The notes under the pieces are model-generated. The model was not told where the DNA came from. It was given only the letters and a program-made list of their open reading frames with translations, and did no database searches. Of a stretch of 64,000 nucleotides of DNA, positions 41,978 to 50,147 are shown in pieces. Source of the DNA: CAWBRT01 sp963832365 (GTDB lineage: Bacteria > Acidobacteriota > Terriglobia > Terriglobales > Acidobacteriaceae); assembly GCA_963832365.1 (NCBI GenBank), contig CAWHUL010000013.1, positions 62,001 through 126,000 on the forward strand, read 5' to 3'. Numbering within the stretch: position 1 is the stretch's first letter; each line of letters starts with the position of its first letter. The position numbers were made by a program, and so were the translations under genes.

Positions 41978-42325
41978 ATGCCTCTCGCTCTCAAACTGGT
42001 GAATCTGGAACAGGATCACCCGACGGTGGACATCGGTCTGCTGCGGCTGGATCACGCCTTGGCTTCCGCCAGACAGGAGCGGATTGCCGTGCTGAAGCTG
42101 ATTCACGGATACGGATCGAGCGGGGTCGGCGGGCAACTGCGCACAGAGGTTTGGAAGGTGCTCGATCGCTACAAGCGCGCCGGAACCATCCGCGAGTTTA
42201 TTCCGGGGGAGCAGTTCCGCGTCTCTGACGAGTCCGCATGGGCGCTGCTCAAGCGCTTTCCCGAGCTGAAACAGGATCGCGATTGGGGCCGCGGAAACCG
42301 GGGGATCACCCTCGTCGTCCTTTAG
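41978..42325 (+). CDS. Smr-like domain protein
   Basis: A 115-residue protein with a likely Smr (small MutS-related) fold, known for nicking or RNase activity in other proteins. Supporting segments are VNLEQDHPTVDIGLLRLDHA, the core VLKLIHGYGSSGVGGQLRTE, where LIHGYGSSGxGGxLR matches the Smr signature HGxGxGxLR, and VLDRYKRAGTIREFIPGE. The first Smr motif (LDLHG) is replaced by VNLEQDHP, so catalytic status is uncertain. It follows the S9 peptidase gene after 53 bases and is convergent with folC. Confidence 0.7.
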   Translation: MPLALKLVNLEQDHPTVDIGLLRLDHALASARQERIAVLKLIHGYGSSGVGGQLRTEVWKVLDRYKRAGTIREFIPGEQFRVSDESAWALLKRFPELKQDRDWGRGNRGITLVVL

Positions 42326-42366
42326 GGCTGTTCGCGGCAGATGTATCCCAACAGAAACTCAGGCTG

Positions 42367-43743
42367 TCAGGGCCGGACTCCCATGGCTTGCATGGCCTCC
42401 CCCACGATATAAATTGAGCCGGTGATAACCAGCAGTGCCCGTGGACCAAACGGTTGCGCCTCGACCAGCGCCCGCCGCAGAGCCTCCGCCACGTTCGGGG
42501 CCTCCAGCAGCGGAGTGCCGCAGTCACCGACCGCCTCTGCCAGCTCCGCGGTGGTGGCGGCGCGTGGATTGCCGCCCGCCCTGGTCAGCACCACTTTTTC
42601 CGCCAGCGGAAACAGAATGCGCCCGACCTCACGGATGGCCTTATCCCGCATGGAGCCGTAAATCATAATCAGTTTGCGTTCCCTCGCGCCCTCGGCGGCA
42701 AAGTGCTCCGAAAGTCCCGCCCTCAGCGCCCACGCCCCAGCCGGATTATGCGCCACATCGATCACCATTTCAGGCCGCGAACCATCGGCTACCGGGGGCA
42801 CAATCTGGAAACGTCCCGGCCAGCGCGTGAGGCGAATGCCCTCCGCGATCTGCCGTGGAGAAATCGCCCAACCCTGCTTAACCAACTCCTCCGCGGCGGA
42901 AATTGCCAGCGCCAGGTTGCGCAACTGGTGCCGCCCAATCAAGGGCGTTTCAATCTCCACTTCCTCACCCATGATGCACAGGGCAAAACTGGTATGAGTT
43001 CCCTCGTGGTGCACCAATTCGCCGGAGCGTGGTGAGATCGCAGCCACATAACGCGCCGCGTTCACTGCGATCACACCGGTTTCTTCCATGGCCCTACCGA
43101 GTGTCTCGTTGGCCTCGGGATGTTGTGGCAGCGTCACCAGCGGACGGCCCCGACGCATGATTCCGGCTTTTTCCCCGGCGATTTCGCGAATGGTGTTGCC
43201 GAGAAACTTCTGGTGGTCCAGATCAATATCGGTGATGACGCACACCAGCGGTTCCAGGATGTTGGTGGCATCGAGTCTGCCGCCCATGCCGACCTCCGCC
43301 ACCGCGATATCGACACGCTGCCGCGCGAAGTGCCTGAAGGCTAGGGCCGTCATGGTCTCAAAAAAACTCGGATGCCAGGGCAGCCTCCCTTTACCGACCA
43401 GCTCCGTCGCCGCCGCATGTACGCATTCGTAGCCGGCGACGAAGTCGGCGTCGCTGATGGTGTTGCCATCGATCTGAATTCGCTCGTTGATGCGCACCAG
43501 GTGCGGAGAGGTGTAAAGTCCTGTCCGGTATCCCGCGCTCCGCAGGATGGAGGCCAGCGTCGCGGCCGTCGAACCCTTGCCATTGGTGCCCGCAATCAGC
43601 ACCGATGGGAATTTGGTTTGGGGCGAACCCAGGGCCTCCGACAGCACCCGCATGTGCCTCAGGTCGAACTTGTACGACGCGGTTTGGTGCAGCTCGTGGC
43701 CGAGTTGGTAGAGCTCTGCGACGGCAGTCTGATAGGCAAGCAT
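42367..43743 (-). CDS. folC: Folylpolyglutamate synthase/dihydrofolate synthase
   Basis: Adds glutamate to dihydropteroate and to folates, using ATP. The 458-residue Mur-ligase-like product shows the P-loop VLIAGTNGKGSTAATLASIL, the YTSPHLVRINERIQIDG loop, the FEMTALAFRHF-like helix (FETMTALAFRHFARQRV), AVAEVGMGGRLDATN with metal-binding Glu, VITDIDLDHQKFLGN, and the C-terminal RPEMVIDVAHNPAGAWALRAGL. The start at MLAYQTAVAELYQLG was picked by the family N-terminus; the open frame runs 31 codons further into a repeat. It completes the folate pathway with folP in the window. Confidence 0.96.
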   Translation of the reverse strand: MLAYQTAVAELYQLGHELHQTASYKFDLRHMRVLSEALGSPQTKFPSVLIAGTNGKGSTAATLASILRSAGYRTGLYTSPHLVRINERIQIDGNTISDADFVAGYECVHAAATELVGKGRLPWHPSFFETMTALAFRHFARQRVDIAVAEVGMGGRLDATNILEPLVCVITDIDLDHQKFLGNTIREIAGEKAGIMRRGRPLVTLPQHPEANETLGRAMEETGVIAVNAARYVAAISPRSGELVHHEGTHTSFALCIMGEEVEIETPLIGRHQLRNLALAISAAEELVKQGWAISPRQIAEGIRLTRWPGRFQIVPPVADGSRPEMVIDVAHNPAGAWALRAGLSEHFAAEGARERKLIMIYGSMRDKAIREVGRILFPLAEKVVLTRAGGNPRAATTAELAEAVGDCGTPLLEAPNVAEALRRALVEAQPFGPRALLVITGSIYIVGEAMQAMGVRP

Positions 43744-43820
43744 TCCTCTTTTCAGTATAGAACTGGTTGCACAATTATTGCTTCGAAGGGGGCGTGGGTT
43801 TAACGCGATAGTTTCTTGAA

Positions 43821-44020
43821 GTGTCATCCTGAGCAAAGCGAAGGATCTGCTTTTTTGCGCCTCAAATGGCCTCTTTTAGGGTGTCATTCTGAGAGAGCGT
43901 AGCGAGCGAAGAATCCTAGCACGGCGCGGGACTGAGATGTAGCTGGAGTATCTATCAAAACCTAGAGCCGCTCTGGGTGAGAAAGTTTCCTGGGATGTTT
44001 CGCTACGCTCAACATGACAG
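43821..44020. repeat. Palindromic repeats, family A copy 4 (compound)
   Basis: A compound element of about 200 bases. A left half-unit GTGTCATCCTGAGCAAAGCG with AAGGATCTGC is followed by a full unit starting GTGTCATTCTGAGAGAGCG and GCGAAGAATCCTAGCA, whose mirrored arm near 43990-44020 is TGGGATGTTTCGC then ACGCTCAACATGACA. It fills the gap between accD and folC, both on the minus strand. The rest of the gap 43744-44065 shows no gene. Confidence 0.8.
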
Positions 44021-44065
44021 TCCCGAGGAATTATCCAGTTTGCAACGGATTTTCGCGACAGCCCT

Positions 44066-44926
44066 CTATGCGCTCTTCATCGGCGCCATCCAGTCGAGTG
44101 CGCGGGCAATGTAGTCCTTCATGTCGCGCCGATGCACCACGGCGTCGAGCATGCCATGCTCCAGCAGGAACTCGGCTCTCTGGAATCCCTCGGGAAGCTT
44201 TTGCCTTATGGTCTGCTCGATCACGCGCGGACCGGCGAAACCGATCAGAGCGCCCGGCTCCGCGATGTTCAGGTCGCCGAGCATGGCGAACGAGGCGGTC
44301 ACACCACCGGTAGTGGGATCGGTCAGCACCGAAATAAAGGGAATCTTCGCGTCGTCGAGCTTGGCCAGGGCCGATGAAACCTTGGCCATCGTCATCAGGC
44401 TCGCTACACCCTCCATCATGCGCGCGCCGCCGGAGGCGGAGACGATGATGACCGGCTTGCGCTCCGCTAGTCCGGTTTCGACCGCGCGGGTGAGCGCCTC
44501 GCCGACGACCGCGCCCATGCTGCCGCCGATAAACGTGTAAACCATGACGCTGATGACGACCGGGTGGCCCTTGAGCAACCCGCGCGCGTTGATGACCGCG
44601 TCCTTCAGCCCCGTATCTTTCTGCGCCTGCTTCAGGCGTGCCGCGTAGGGCTTCAGGTCGGTGAACTTCAGCGGGTCGGTCGAGATCAGATTGGTGCTGA
44701 ACTCCTCGTACTTGCCGTCATCGAACAACTGTGCCAGACGCAACTTGGCGTCGATGCGGAAATGCTTATCGCACTTCGGACAGACGTGGAAGTTCGCCTC
44801 CAGATCTTTTTTCCAGATAATCTGACGGCACCCCTCGCACTTCACCCACAGCCCTTCGGTCTTGACTGTCTTTATGCCCGATGTCTCCAACGGTTGTGTA
44901 GACTGCTGCCGCCTAAACCAGCTCAT
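44066..44926 (-). CDS. accD: Acetyl-CoA carboxylase carboxyltransferase beta subunit, second copy
   Basis: AccD with AccA transfers carboxyl from biotin to acetyl-CoA, giving malonyl-CoA for fatty-acid synthesis. The 286-residue product has the N-terminal Cys4 zinc ribbon (Cys30, Cys33, Cys49, Cys52: WVKCEGCRQIIW and VCPKCDKHF), the TGLKDAVINARGLLKGHPVV stretch, VSASGGARMMEGVASLMTM with the acyl-CoA binding GGAR, and LTDPTTGGVTASFAMLGD. It is a paralogue of the gene 135 bases upstream; a hand alignment gives about 36 differences over 286 positions, none in the zinc Cys or the catalytic loops. It lacks nothing essential, so it may be a working duplicate. Confidence 0.95.
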   Translation of the reverse strand: MSWFRRQQSTQPLETSGIKTVKTEGLWVKCEGCRQIIWKKDLEANFHVCPKCDKHFRIDAKLRLAQLFDDGKYEEFSTNLISTDPLKFTDLKPYAARLKQAQKDTGLKDAVINARGLLKGHPVVISVMVYTFIGGSMGAVVGEALTRAVETGLAERKPVIIVSASGGARMMEGVASLMTMAKVSSALAKLDDAKIPFISVLTDPTTGGVTASFAMLGDLNIAEPGALIGFAGPRVIEQTIRQKLPEGFQRAEFLLEHGMLDAVVHRRDMKDYIARALDWMAPMKSA

Positions 44927-45061
44927 AGGAAAGTTCCCGGTTCTTTGTTAGTGGTGTTGTTAGTTTGATTCGTTTGGCAGAGCCGGTCAACCGGCTTCTC
45001 TGCCCCACAACGCGCAACTATAAGGCATGCAGGGACCCTTGGCGCGTTTTTCAGCAGACTG

Positions 45062-45919
45062 CTAGGCGCTCTTGATCGGCGCCATCCAATCGAGTGCGCG
45101 AGCAATGTAGTCCTTCATCTCACGCCGAGGCACAACGGCGTCGACCATGCCATGTTCCAGCAGGAACTCGGCTCGCTGGAATCCCTCGGGGAGCTTTTGC
45201 CGTATGGTCTGCTCGATCACGCGCGGACCGGCGAAACCGATCAGAGCGCCCGGCTCCGCGATGTTCAGGTCGCCGAGCATGGCGAACGAGGCGGTCGTTC
45301 CGCCGGTGGTTGGGTCGGTCAGCACCGAAATGTAAGGAATCTTCGCATCGTCGAGCTTGGCCAGGGCGGATGAAATCTTGGCGAGGGTCATCAGGCTTAC
45401 TACGCCCTCCATCATGCGCGCACCGCCGGAAGCGGAGACGATGATGACTGGCTTGCGCTCCTCCAGTCCGGCTTCGATCGCGCGGGTGAGCGCCTCGCCT
45501 ACGACCGCGCCCATGCTGCCGCCAATAAACGCGTAAGCCATGGCGCTAACGATCACCGGGCGGCCCTTGAGCAACCCGCGCGCGTTGATGACTGCATCGT
45601 TCAGCCCGGTGTCTTTCTGCGCCTGCTTCAGGCGTGCCGCGTAGGGCTTCAGGTCGGTGAACTTCAGCGGGTCGGTCGAAACCAGATTGGTGCTGAACTC
45701 CTCGTACTTGCCGTCATCGAACAACTGCGCCAAACGCGCTTTGACGTCGATGCGGAAATGCCGATTGCACTTCGGGCAGACGTTAAGATTCTCCTCCAGA
45801 TCGGTCTTCCAGGTGATCTGGTGACATCCCTCGCACTTCACCCACAGCCCTTCGGTCTTGGCTGTCTTCTTAGCCGACGTCTCCAACGGTTGTGTAGTCT
45901 GCCGCTTAAACCAGCTCAT
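45062..45919 (-). CDS. accD: Acetyl-CoA carboxylase carboxyltransferase beta subunit, first copy
   Basis: The upstream member of a tandem accD pair (285 residues), with zinc Cys29, Cys32, Cys48 and Cys51 (VKCEGCHQITW, VCPKCNRHF) and the same conserved GGAR and DPTTGG loops. Compared with the other copy it has one residue fewer near the N-terminus and conservative swaps such as VVPRRE for VVHRRD near the C-terminus. It has its own ATG with GAGG-like bases upstream. AccA is not in the window. Both copies end in KSA and are read away from cobO, which lies 51 bases upstream. Confidence 0.95.
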   Translation of the reverse strand: MSWFKRQTTQPLETSAKKTAKTEGLWVKCEGCHQITWKTDLEENLNVCPKCNRHFRIDVKARLAQLFDDGKYEEFSTNLVSTDPLKFTDLKPYAARLKQAQKDTGLNDAVINARGLLKGRPVIVSAMAYAFIGGSMGAVVGEALTRAIEAGLEERKPVIIVSASGGARMMEGVVSLMTLAKISSALAKLDDAKIPYISVLTDPTTGGTTASFAMLGDLNIAEPGALIGFAGPRVIEQTIRQKLPEGFQRAEFLLEHGMVDAVVPRREMKDYIARALDWMAPIKSA

Positions 45920-45970
45920 AGAGGAAAATTTCCGGTTCTTCGTTGTTGGTTGACCATTCGCGAAACCGCT

Positions 45971-46507
45971 CTAATACTCGATTCCCCGTTGCGCCATAAC
46001 GCCTTTCTGGTAGGCGTGCTTCACCTCGCGCATCTCGGTCACCGTATCCGCCAGATCAACAATTGTCGGATGTGCATTGCGGCCCGTCAAGATGACGTGC
46101 ACCATCTCCGGTTTGCGCTTCAGCACCTCCACTACTTTTGCGGGATCAAGCATCTTGTAGCCGATGGCGTAATTAATCTCGTCGAGGATTATCAAGTCCC
46201 ACTCGCCCGAAAGAATCGCCTTCTCAGCTTCCTGCCAGGCCTCCTCGACCATGCGAATGTCTTCCGGATCGGTCTCCGCGCCGCCCACCTTCACAAAGCC
46301 GCGGCCCATTTGCTTCATCACGAAGCGGTCGCCGAAGGCTTCCGCGGCATCCAGTTCGCCGTAGTGCCACGACCCTTTCAGGAACTGAAGCATCAGCACG
46401 CGCATGCCGTTGCCGAGGGCGCGCAACGCCGTGCCCATGGCTGCCGTGGTTTTGCCCTTGCCCGGGCCTGTGTTCACGATGATCAATCCGCGTCGAACGT
46501 CGTTCAT
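45971..46507 (-). CDS. cobO: Cob(I)yrinic acid a,c-diamide adenosyltransferase
   Basis: Attaches the adenosyl group from ATP to the cobalt of corrinoids, giving the coenzyme form, in synthesis or salvage of B12. The 178-residue product carries the P-loop TGPGKGKTTAAMGTALRALG, VLMLQFLKGSWHYGEL, the DLIILDEINYAIGYKML Walker-B-like stretch, and MVHVILTGRNAHPTIVDLAD. GGGAG lies six bases before the ATG; a start 11 codons upstream is less supported. The stop TAG is part of the repeated TAGAGCGGTTTC motif. Together with the riboswitch-controlled TonB receptor it indicates corrinoid uptake and activation. Confidence 0.95.
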   Translation of the reverse strand: MNDVRRGLIIVNTGPGKGKTTAAMGTALRALGNGMRVLMLQFLKGSWHYGELDAAEAFGDRFVMKQMGRGFVKVGGAETDPEDIRMVEEAWQEAEKAILSGEWDLIILDEINYAIGYKMLDPAKVVEVLKRKPEMVHVILTGRNAHPTIVDLADTVTEMREVKHAYQKGVMAQRGIEY

Positions 46508-46608
46508 TCGGCTCCCACCGTTGTTGGTTTCATCCCACACAGCAGCGCAGCAAGCGCCGGGGTGGCATTCAGAATTGTAGACCAGATTCGCGGGCCGTGA
46601 GCAGCACC

Positions 46609-47049
46609 TCAGTGCCCGCAGTGATACGGATGTTTGTTTAGAATCGTGAACGCCCGATACAACTGCTCAGCCAGAACCAGACGCGCCAGCTCATGCGGCA
46701 AAGTGATGGGGCCAAAGGAGAGCTTGAAGTCGGCAGCCGTCAGTGCCGTATGACTCCAGCCGTCGGCGGGACCAATGGCGAAGACCAGTTCCTGCGTGCC
46801 GCCGTCCTGGTAATCGCCGACAAGTTCGGCAATCCGCTCGCTCGCGAGTTGCTTGCCCTGCCTGTCCAACAGCACCAGCACGGGCGGTACCCGCGAGCTT
46901 TTGCCCAGGGTTTTCAGCATTGCTTCTTCAGAGGCGAACTCGCTGGCTTCGGCTGCGATGTATCCGCGCAGGCGCCGCACGTACTCATTCGTCAGCGCCT
47001 CAATGGATGGGTCTTTGGTCTTGCCTATCCATCCAATTCGCAGCTTCAC
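46609..47049 (-). CDS. rlmH: 23S rRNA (pseudouridine1915-N3)-methyltransferase RlmH
   Basis: Methylates N3 of pseudouridine 1915 in helix 69 of the 23S rRNA on assembled 70S ribosomes. The 146-residue SPOUT enzyme starts MKLRIGWIGKTKDPSIEAL, has the trefoil-knot SAM region ELVFAIGPADGWSHTALTAA and LSFGPITLPHELARLVLAEQ, and ends in HPYHCGH, the usual HPYH motif. Its GTG start overlaps the rsfS stop by four bases (GTGA), so translation is coupled. Confidence 0.97.
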   Translation of the reverse strand: MKLRIGWIGKTKDPSIEALTNEYVRRLRGYIAAEASEFASEEAMLKTLGKSSRVPPVLVLLDRQGKQLASERIAELVGDYQDGGTQELVFAIGPADGWSHTALTAADFKLSFGPITLPHELARLVLAEQLYRAFTILNKHPYHCGH

Positions 47050-47552
47050 CTGGCGCGCGGCCGTCGCGGCGCCGCTTTTTTGGCGGCCGTCTTGGTGCCG
47101 GCACGCTTGGCCGCCGGGCGCTTGGCAGCCGTCTTCTTTGCCGCAACCTTCTTCTTCGCCTTCTTCGCCGGAGCCTTGGCCGGTGTGCGGGCCTTCAGCT
47201 GGCTTTCGTCAACCGGCTTAGCCGATTTCCAAAGCCGCTCCAGATCGTAAAAGCCCCGCGACTTTCGCGAGAAGATGTGGACGACGAAGTCGACGTAGTC
47301 GAGCAATATCCACTCCGCCTGGTCGAAACCCTCGCGATGGTTTGGCTCGAGCCCTTCTTGCGAGAGACTCTGGTCCACCTCCTCGGCAATGGCCTGCACC
47401 TGCCGCGGATTACTGCCGCTGCAGATCATGAAATAGTCGGTGAAGGCGCTGGATTCCTTGCCAAGTTCGAGTACGTTGATGTCTTCGGCCTTTTTGCTTT
47501 TGGCGGCCAGGAGTGCGATCAAAACCTGTTGCTTGATGTCGTGTTTGTTCAT
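47046..47552 (-). CDS. rsfS: Ribosome silencing factor RsfS with Lys/Ala-rich tail
   Basis: RsfS (Iojap) binds ribosomal protein L14 and blocks subunit joining when nutrients are low. The core of about 110 residues shows EDINVLELGKESSAFTDYFM, ICSGSNPRQVQAIAEEVDQ, the REGFDQAEWILLDYVDFVVH stretch and IFSRKSRGFYDLERLWK. A tail of about 50 residues follows that is almost only Lys, Ala, Arg, Pro and Thr (AKKAKKKVAAKKTAAKRPA onward), resembling histone H1 tails and not part of the usual family. It could bind rRNA. Start is the ATG at 47552; a longer frame extends upstream. Confidence 0.94.
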   Translation of the reverse strand: MNKHDIKQQVLIALLAAKSKKAEDINVLELGKESSAFTDYFMICSGSNPRQVQAIAEEVDQSLSQEGLEPNHREGFDQAEWILLDYVDFVVHIFSRKSRGFYDLERLWKSAKPVDESQLKARTPAKAPAKKAKKKVAAKKTAAKRPAAKRAGTKTAAKKAAPRRPRAR

Positions 47553-47656
47553 TGTTTCGGTTCTGGTATCTCTACAACGCCCGTGCTCCGGAGTCAACCT
47601 CAATCGTCAGTTGACGGCCGAGCGCACAGGTACTCTGGCGCTAATCGCACCCTTAG

Positions 47657-48460
47657 CTAATGCCGGGTCTTCATCGCCGCCGGCGGCGAGTGCAGGCTCC
47701 CAGCCGGCGCAGTCTCCGGCGCATGGTGCGCGTGCGACGCGCGGGGCGGTGGCAGCTCCGGATTGCCAAGCTCCGGTCGTTGACCACGGTATAAGTGCAT
47801 CTTGCGAATGTAATCGGCAACCGGTTCGGAGACCAGTCGAGCCAGGCTGCGGCTGCCGCGCACGGCGTTTCGCACCTGGGTCGACGACTCAGGTTTATAG
47901 ATTCCCCCCAGAAAGTGGATGACCGCGCCGGAAAGCACCAGCGGGCCGGAGACCTCACGCTGCTGGAAGATCTTCGTGATATCTTGCTTCGGCCTGATCT
48001 CCTCCGGCAGAGCCATCGCCGCCTCGGCAAGCGAGAAGCCGGGCCGGCTGGCGACAATGAACTCGCACTCGCGCAGCAAAGCCACCGGATCGTGCCACTT
48101 CGCAATATCCTGAAAGGCATCGATCCCGATCAGAAAAAAAAGCTTGTCTCGTTTGCCCAGTCTTTGGCGGAAACGACGCACCGTATCGACCGAGTAGCTG
48201 GCAAGTTTGCCCTCTGCCTGCACGATCTCCGGCGCTTCCAGCAGCGAGGGCAGCAAAGTCTTCTCTCCAGCGAGCGCCAAGGCCAGCATGGCATAGCGAT
48301 GATAGTAGGCGGTTGGGGGCTGCTTTTGCTTGTGCGGGGAAATATCGGCGGGCACAAAGTAAACCCGGCCAAGGTTGAACCGCTCTGCTGCGGCTCGCGC
48401 CACGGCAACATGCCCCAGATGCACCGGATCGAAGGTACCGCCGTAGAGTGCGATGTTCAT
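47657..48460 (-). CDS. nadD: Nicotinate-nucleotide adenylyltransferase
   Basis: NadD adenylates nicotinate mononucleotide in NAD synthesis. The 267-residue product starts MNIALYGGTFDPVHLGHVAV with the GTFDPxHxGH nucleotide-binding motif, has VYFVPADISPHKQKQPPTAY, LFFLIGIDAFQDIAKWHD and PESSTQVRNAVRG with the ISSTxIR-type motif. About 50 extra C-terminal residues, rich in Pro, His and Ala, exceed the usual length. It lies between obgE and rsfS, the typical obgE-nadD-rsfS order. Confidence 0.95.
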   Translation of the reverse strand: MNIALYGGTFDPVHLGHVAVARAAAERFNLGRVYFVPADISPHKQKQPPTAYYHRYAMLALALAGEKTLLPSLLEAPEIVQAEGKLASYSVDTVRRFRQRLGKRDKLFFLIGIDAFQDIAKWHDPVALLRECEFIVASRPGFSLAEAAMALPEEIRPKQDITKIFQQREVSGPLVLSGAVIHFLGGIYKPESSTQVRNAVRGSRSLARLVSEPVADYIRKMHLYRGQRPELGNPELPPPRASHAHHAPETAPAGSLHSPPAAMKTRH

Positions 48461-48587
48461 GAGTGTTCGGGCAAATACCTCGTCGAGCTCCGGCCTACAG
48501 CATACTTCATTGGCCTATCAGAATACTTCAGATGTGGCTCGTCGGCCTAAGAATGCCCAATGGAGATTTCCAGAATGTGAAACAGGC

Positions 48588-49938
48588 TCAACGACCCTGA
48601 GTGAGATCGGAACGCTTTCGCCGCTTGGGAGCCGCACTTTTCGCCGCGCTCCGACTTGGCGTGGCTACGCGTTTCGACCGGGGTGCGACTGTCGCCGCGC
48701 TCTTTTCCTGACGCGATAAATCTTTCGACAGGCTCCGTGCCCGCCGCGTGGCCTTCGCCCTCGTCGGGACAGGCTCTGCAAGGTCCACCGCAAATTCGGC
48801 TTCCGGCGCGGAGTTCGCGCGGCGAACCTGCTCGACGCGGTTGGCCATCGCCCATTCCAGCGCATTGATGCCACTGCCGGTCACGGCGGAGATCTCATAA
48901 AAGGGTAGTTTTTTGCGCTTGGCGAAACGCTTCAGCTTGGCGAGTTTCTCGGCATTGGCGGCGTCGATCTTGGAGGCCACCACGATCATTGGCTTCCGTT
49001 CCAGACCCGCGCCAAAGTTCGCCAACTCGTCCATGATGACTTCGTAGTCTTTCACCGGGTCGGGCCGCCCGCTGCTGTCGGAGACGTCGATCAGGTGCAC
49101 CAGCAACCGTGTGCGCTCCACGTGCCTCAGAAATTGAATTCCCAGACCCGCGCCGTGGCTGGCACCTTCAATGAGCCCGGGGATATCGGCCACCACGAAG
49201 CTGACCATATCCGGCTCCTCGCCCAGCGCCACCACGCCGAGATTCGGCTGGAGCGTGGTAAACGGATAGTCGGCGATCTTGGGCCGCGCCGCGGAAATCC
49301 GCGAAATCAAAGTCGATTTGCCGGCGTTGGGATACCCGACCAGGCCCACATCGGCGAGCAGCTTCAGCTCCAGTCGCAGCACCCGCTCTTCACCCGGACG
49401 GCCTGTCTCAAACTCACGCGGAGCCTGGTGCGTCGAAGTGGCGAAGCGCGCGTTGCCGCGACCTCCACGGCCTCCGCGGGCAATGACGATGCTTTCGCCC
49501 GGCACGGAAAAATCGTGCACCAGCGCGCCCGTCTCGTCGTCGTAAACGATGGTGCCGACCGGAACCTTCAGCACGATGCCTTTGCCTTCGGCTCCGGTTC
49601 TGTCCGAGCCCTCGCCGTGCCGCCCGCGCTGCGCCTTGTACTCCGGGTTGAAGCGGAAATGTGCCGACCGGAACCTTCAGCACGATGCCTTTGCCTTCGG
49701 CTCCGGTTCTGTCCGAGCCCTCGCCGTGCCGTCCGCGCTGCGCCTTGTACTCCGGGTTGAAGCGGAAGTGCACCAGCGTGTTGTGCTTCTCGCTGGCTTC
49801 CATCAGGACATCGCCGCCACGCCCGCCATCACCGCCCGAAGGACCGCCGCGCGGCACAAACTTTTCGCGGCGAAAAGCCAGGCAGCCGTTGCCTCCTCCA
49901 CCGGAGGCCACTCGTATTCGGGCTTCATCTACGAACAT
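48588..49938 (-). CDS. obgE: GTPase Obg, reading frame broken by a 109-bp tandem duplication
   Basis: Obg is a ribosome-assembly GTPase and is essential in most bacteria. The N-terminal glycine-rich Obg fold is read from ATG 49938 (MFVDEARIRVASGGGGNGCL, FVPRGGPSGGDGGRGGDV), then a 109-base duplicated block shifts the frame at about 49661. The rest reads on from about 49574: G1 LVGYPNAGKSTLISRIS, switch II VADIPGLIEGASHGAGLG, and VASKIDAANAEKLAKLKR with the NKxD-like G4. Removing one repeat copy gives one continuous protein of about 413 residues. The C-terminal OCT domain is absent and replaced by a Lys/Arg/Ala-rich tail. The distal part might be made from a GTG at 49574. The duplication is probably an assembly fault or a recent mutation. 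Confidence 0.9.
49552..49769. repeat. 109-bp tandem direct repeat inside obgE
   Basis: Bases 49552-49660 and 49661-49769 are copies of one another, 109 bases each, beginning GTGCCGACCGGAACC. They differ at two positions (CCGCCCGC against CCGTCCGC, and GGAAAT against GGAAGT at the ends). Because 109 is not divisible by three, the second copy puts the obgE frame out of register. Confidence 0.95.
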
Positions 49939-50002
49939 TGCGATCTTTTCCCTCTCGCTTTACGCAACCCACTCCGGCCCCGCGAACCTCGTGCCGAGGA
50001 AA

Positions 50003-50028
50003 GAAAAAAGCCTCGAATGACGAGGCTT
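50003..50028 (-). terminator. Rho-independent terminator between rpmA and obgE
   Basis: On the minus strand an eight-base-pair stem AAGCCTCG, loop TCATT, CGAGGCTT is followed by a T run (TTTTTT). It lies 120 bases beyond the rpmA stop and 65 bases before the obgE start, so rplU-rpmA and obgE may be separate transcripts. Confidence 0.88.
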
Positions 50029-50147
50029 CAGTGCACCGAAAAGCCAAACTCGCTTGGCGTTAGCCGGTACATCCGTTCTGCAACTGCGCGAATGAGCGAT
50101 GCCGCCTAAGCGAGCGCCGAGACCTGCGATCGACTGGATAGAACGGC

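Noticed and set aside
44066..45919. Assembly duplication as an explanation for the two accD genes
   Set aside because: The copies differ at many positions and by one codon, too much for a simple assembly error. This contrasts with the obgE repeat.
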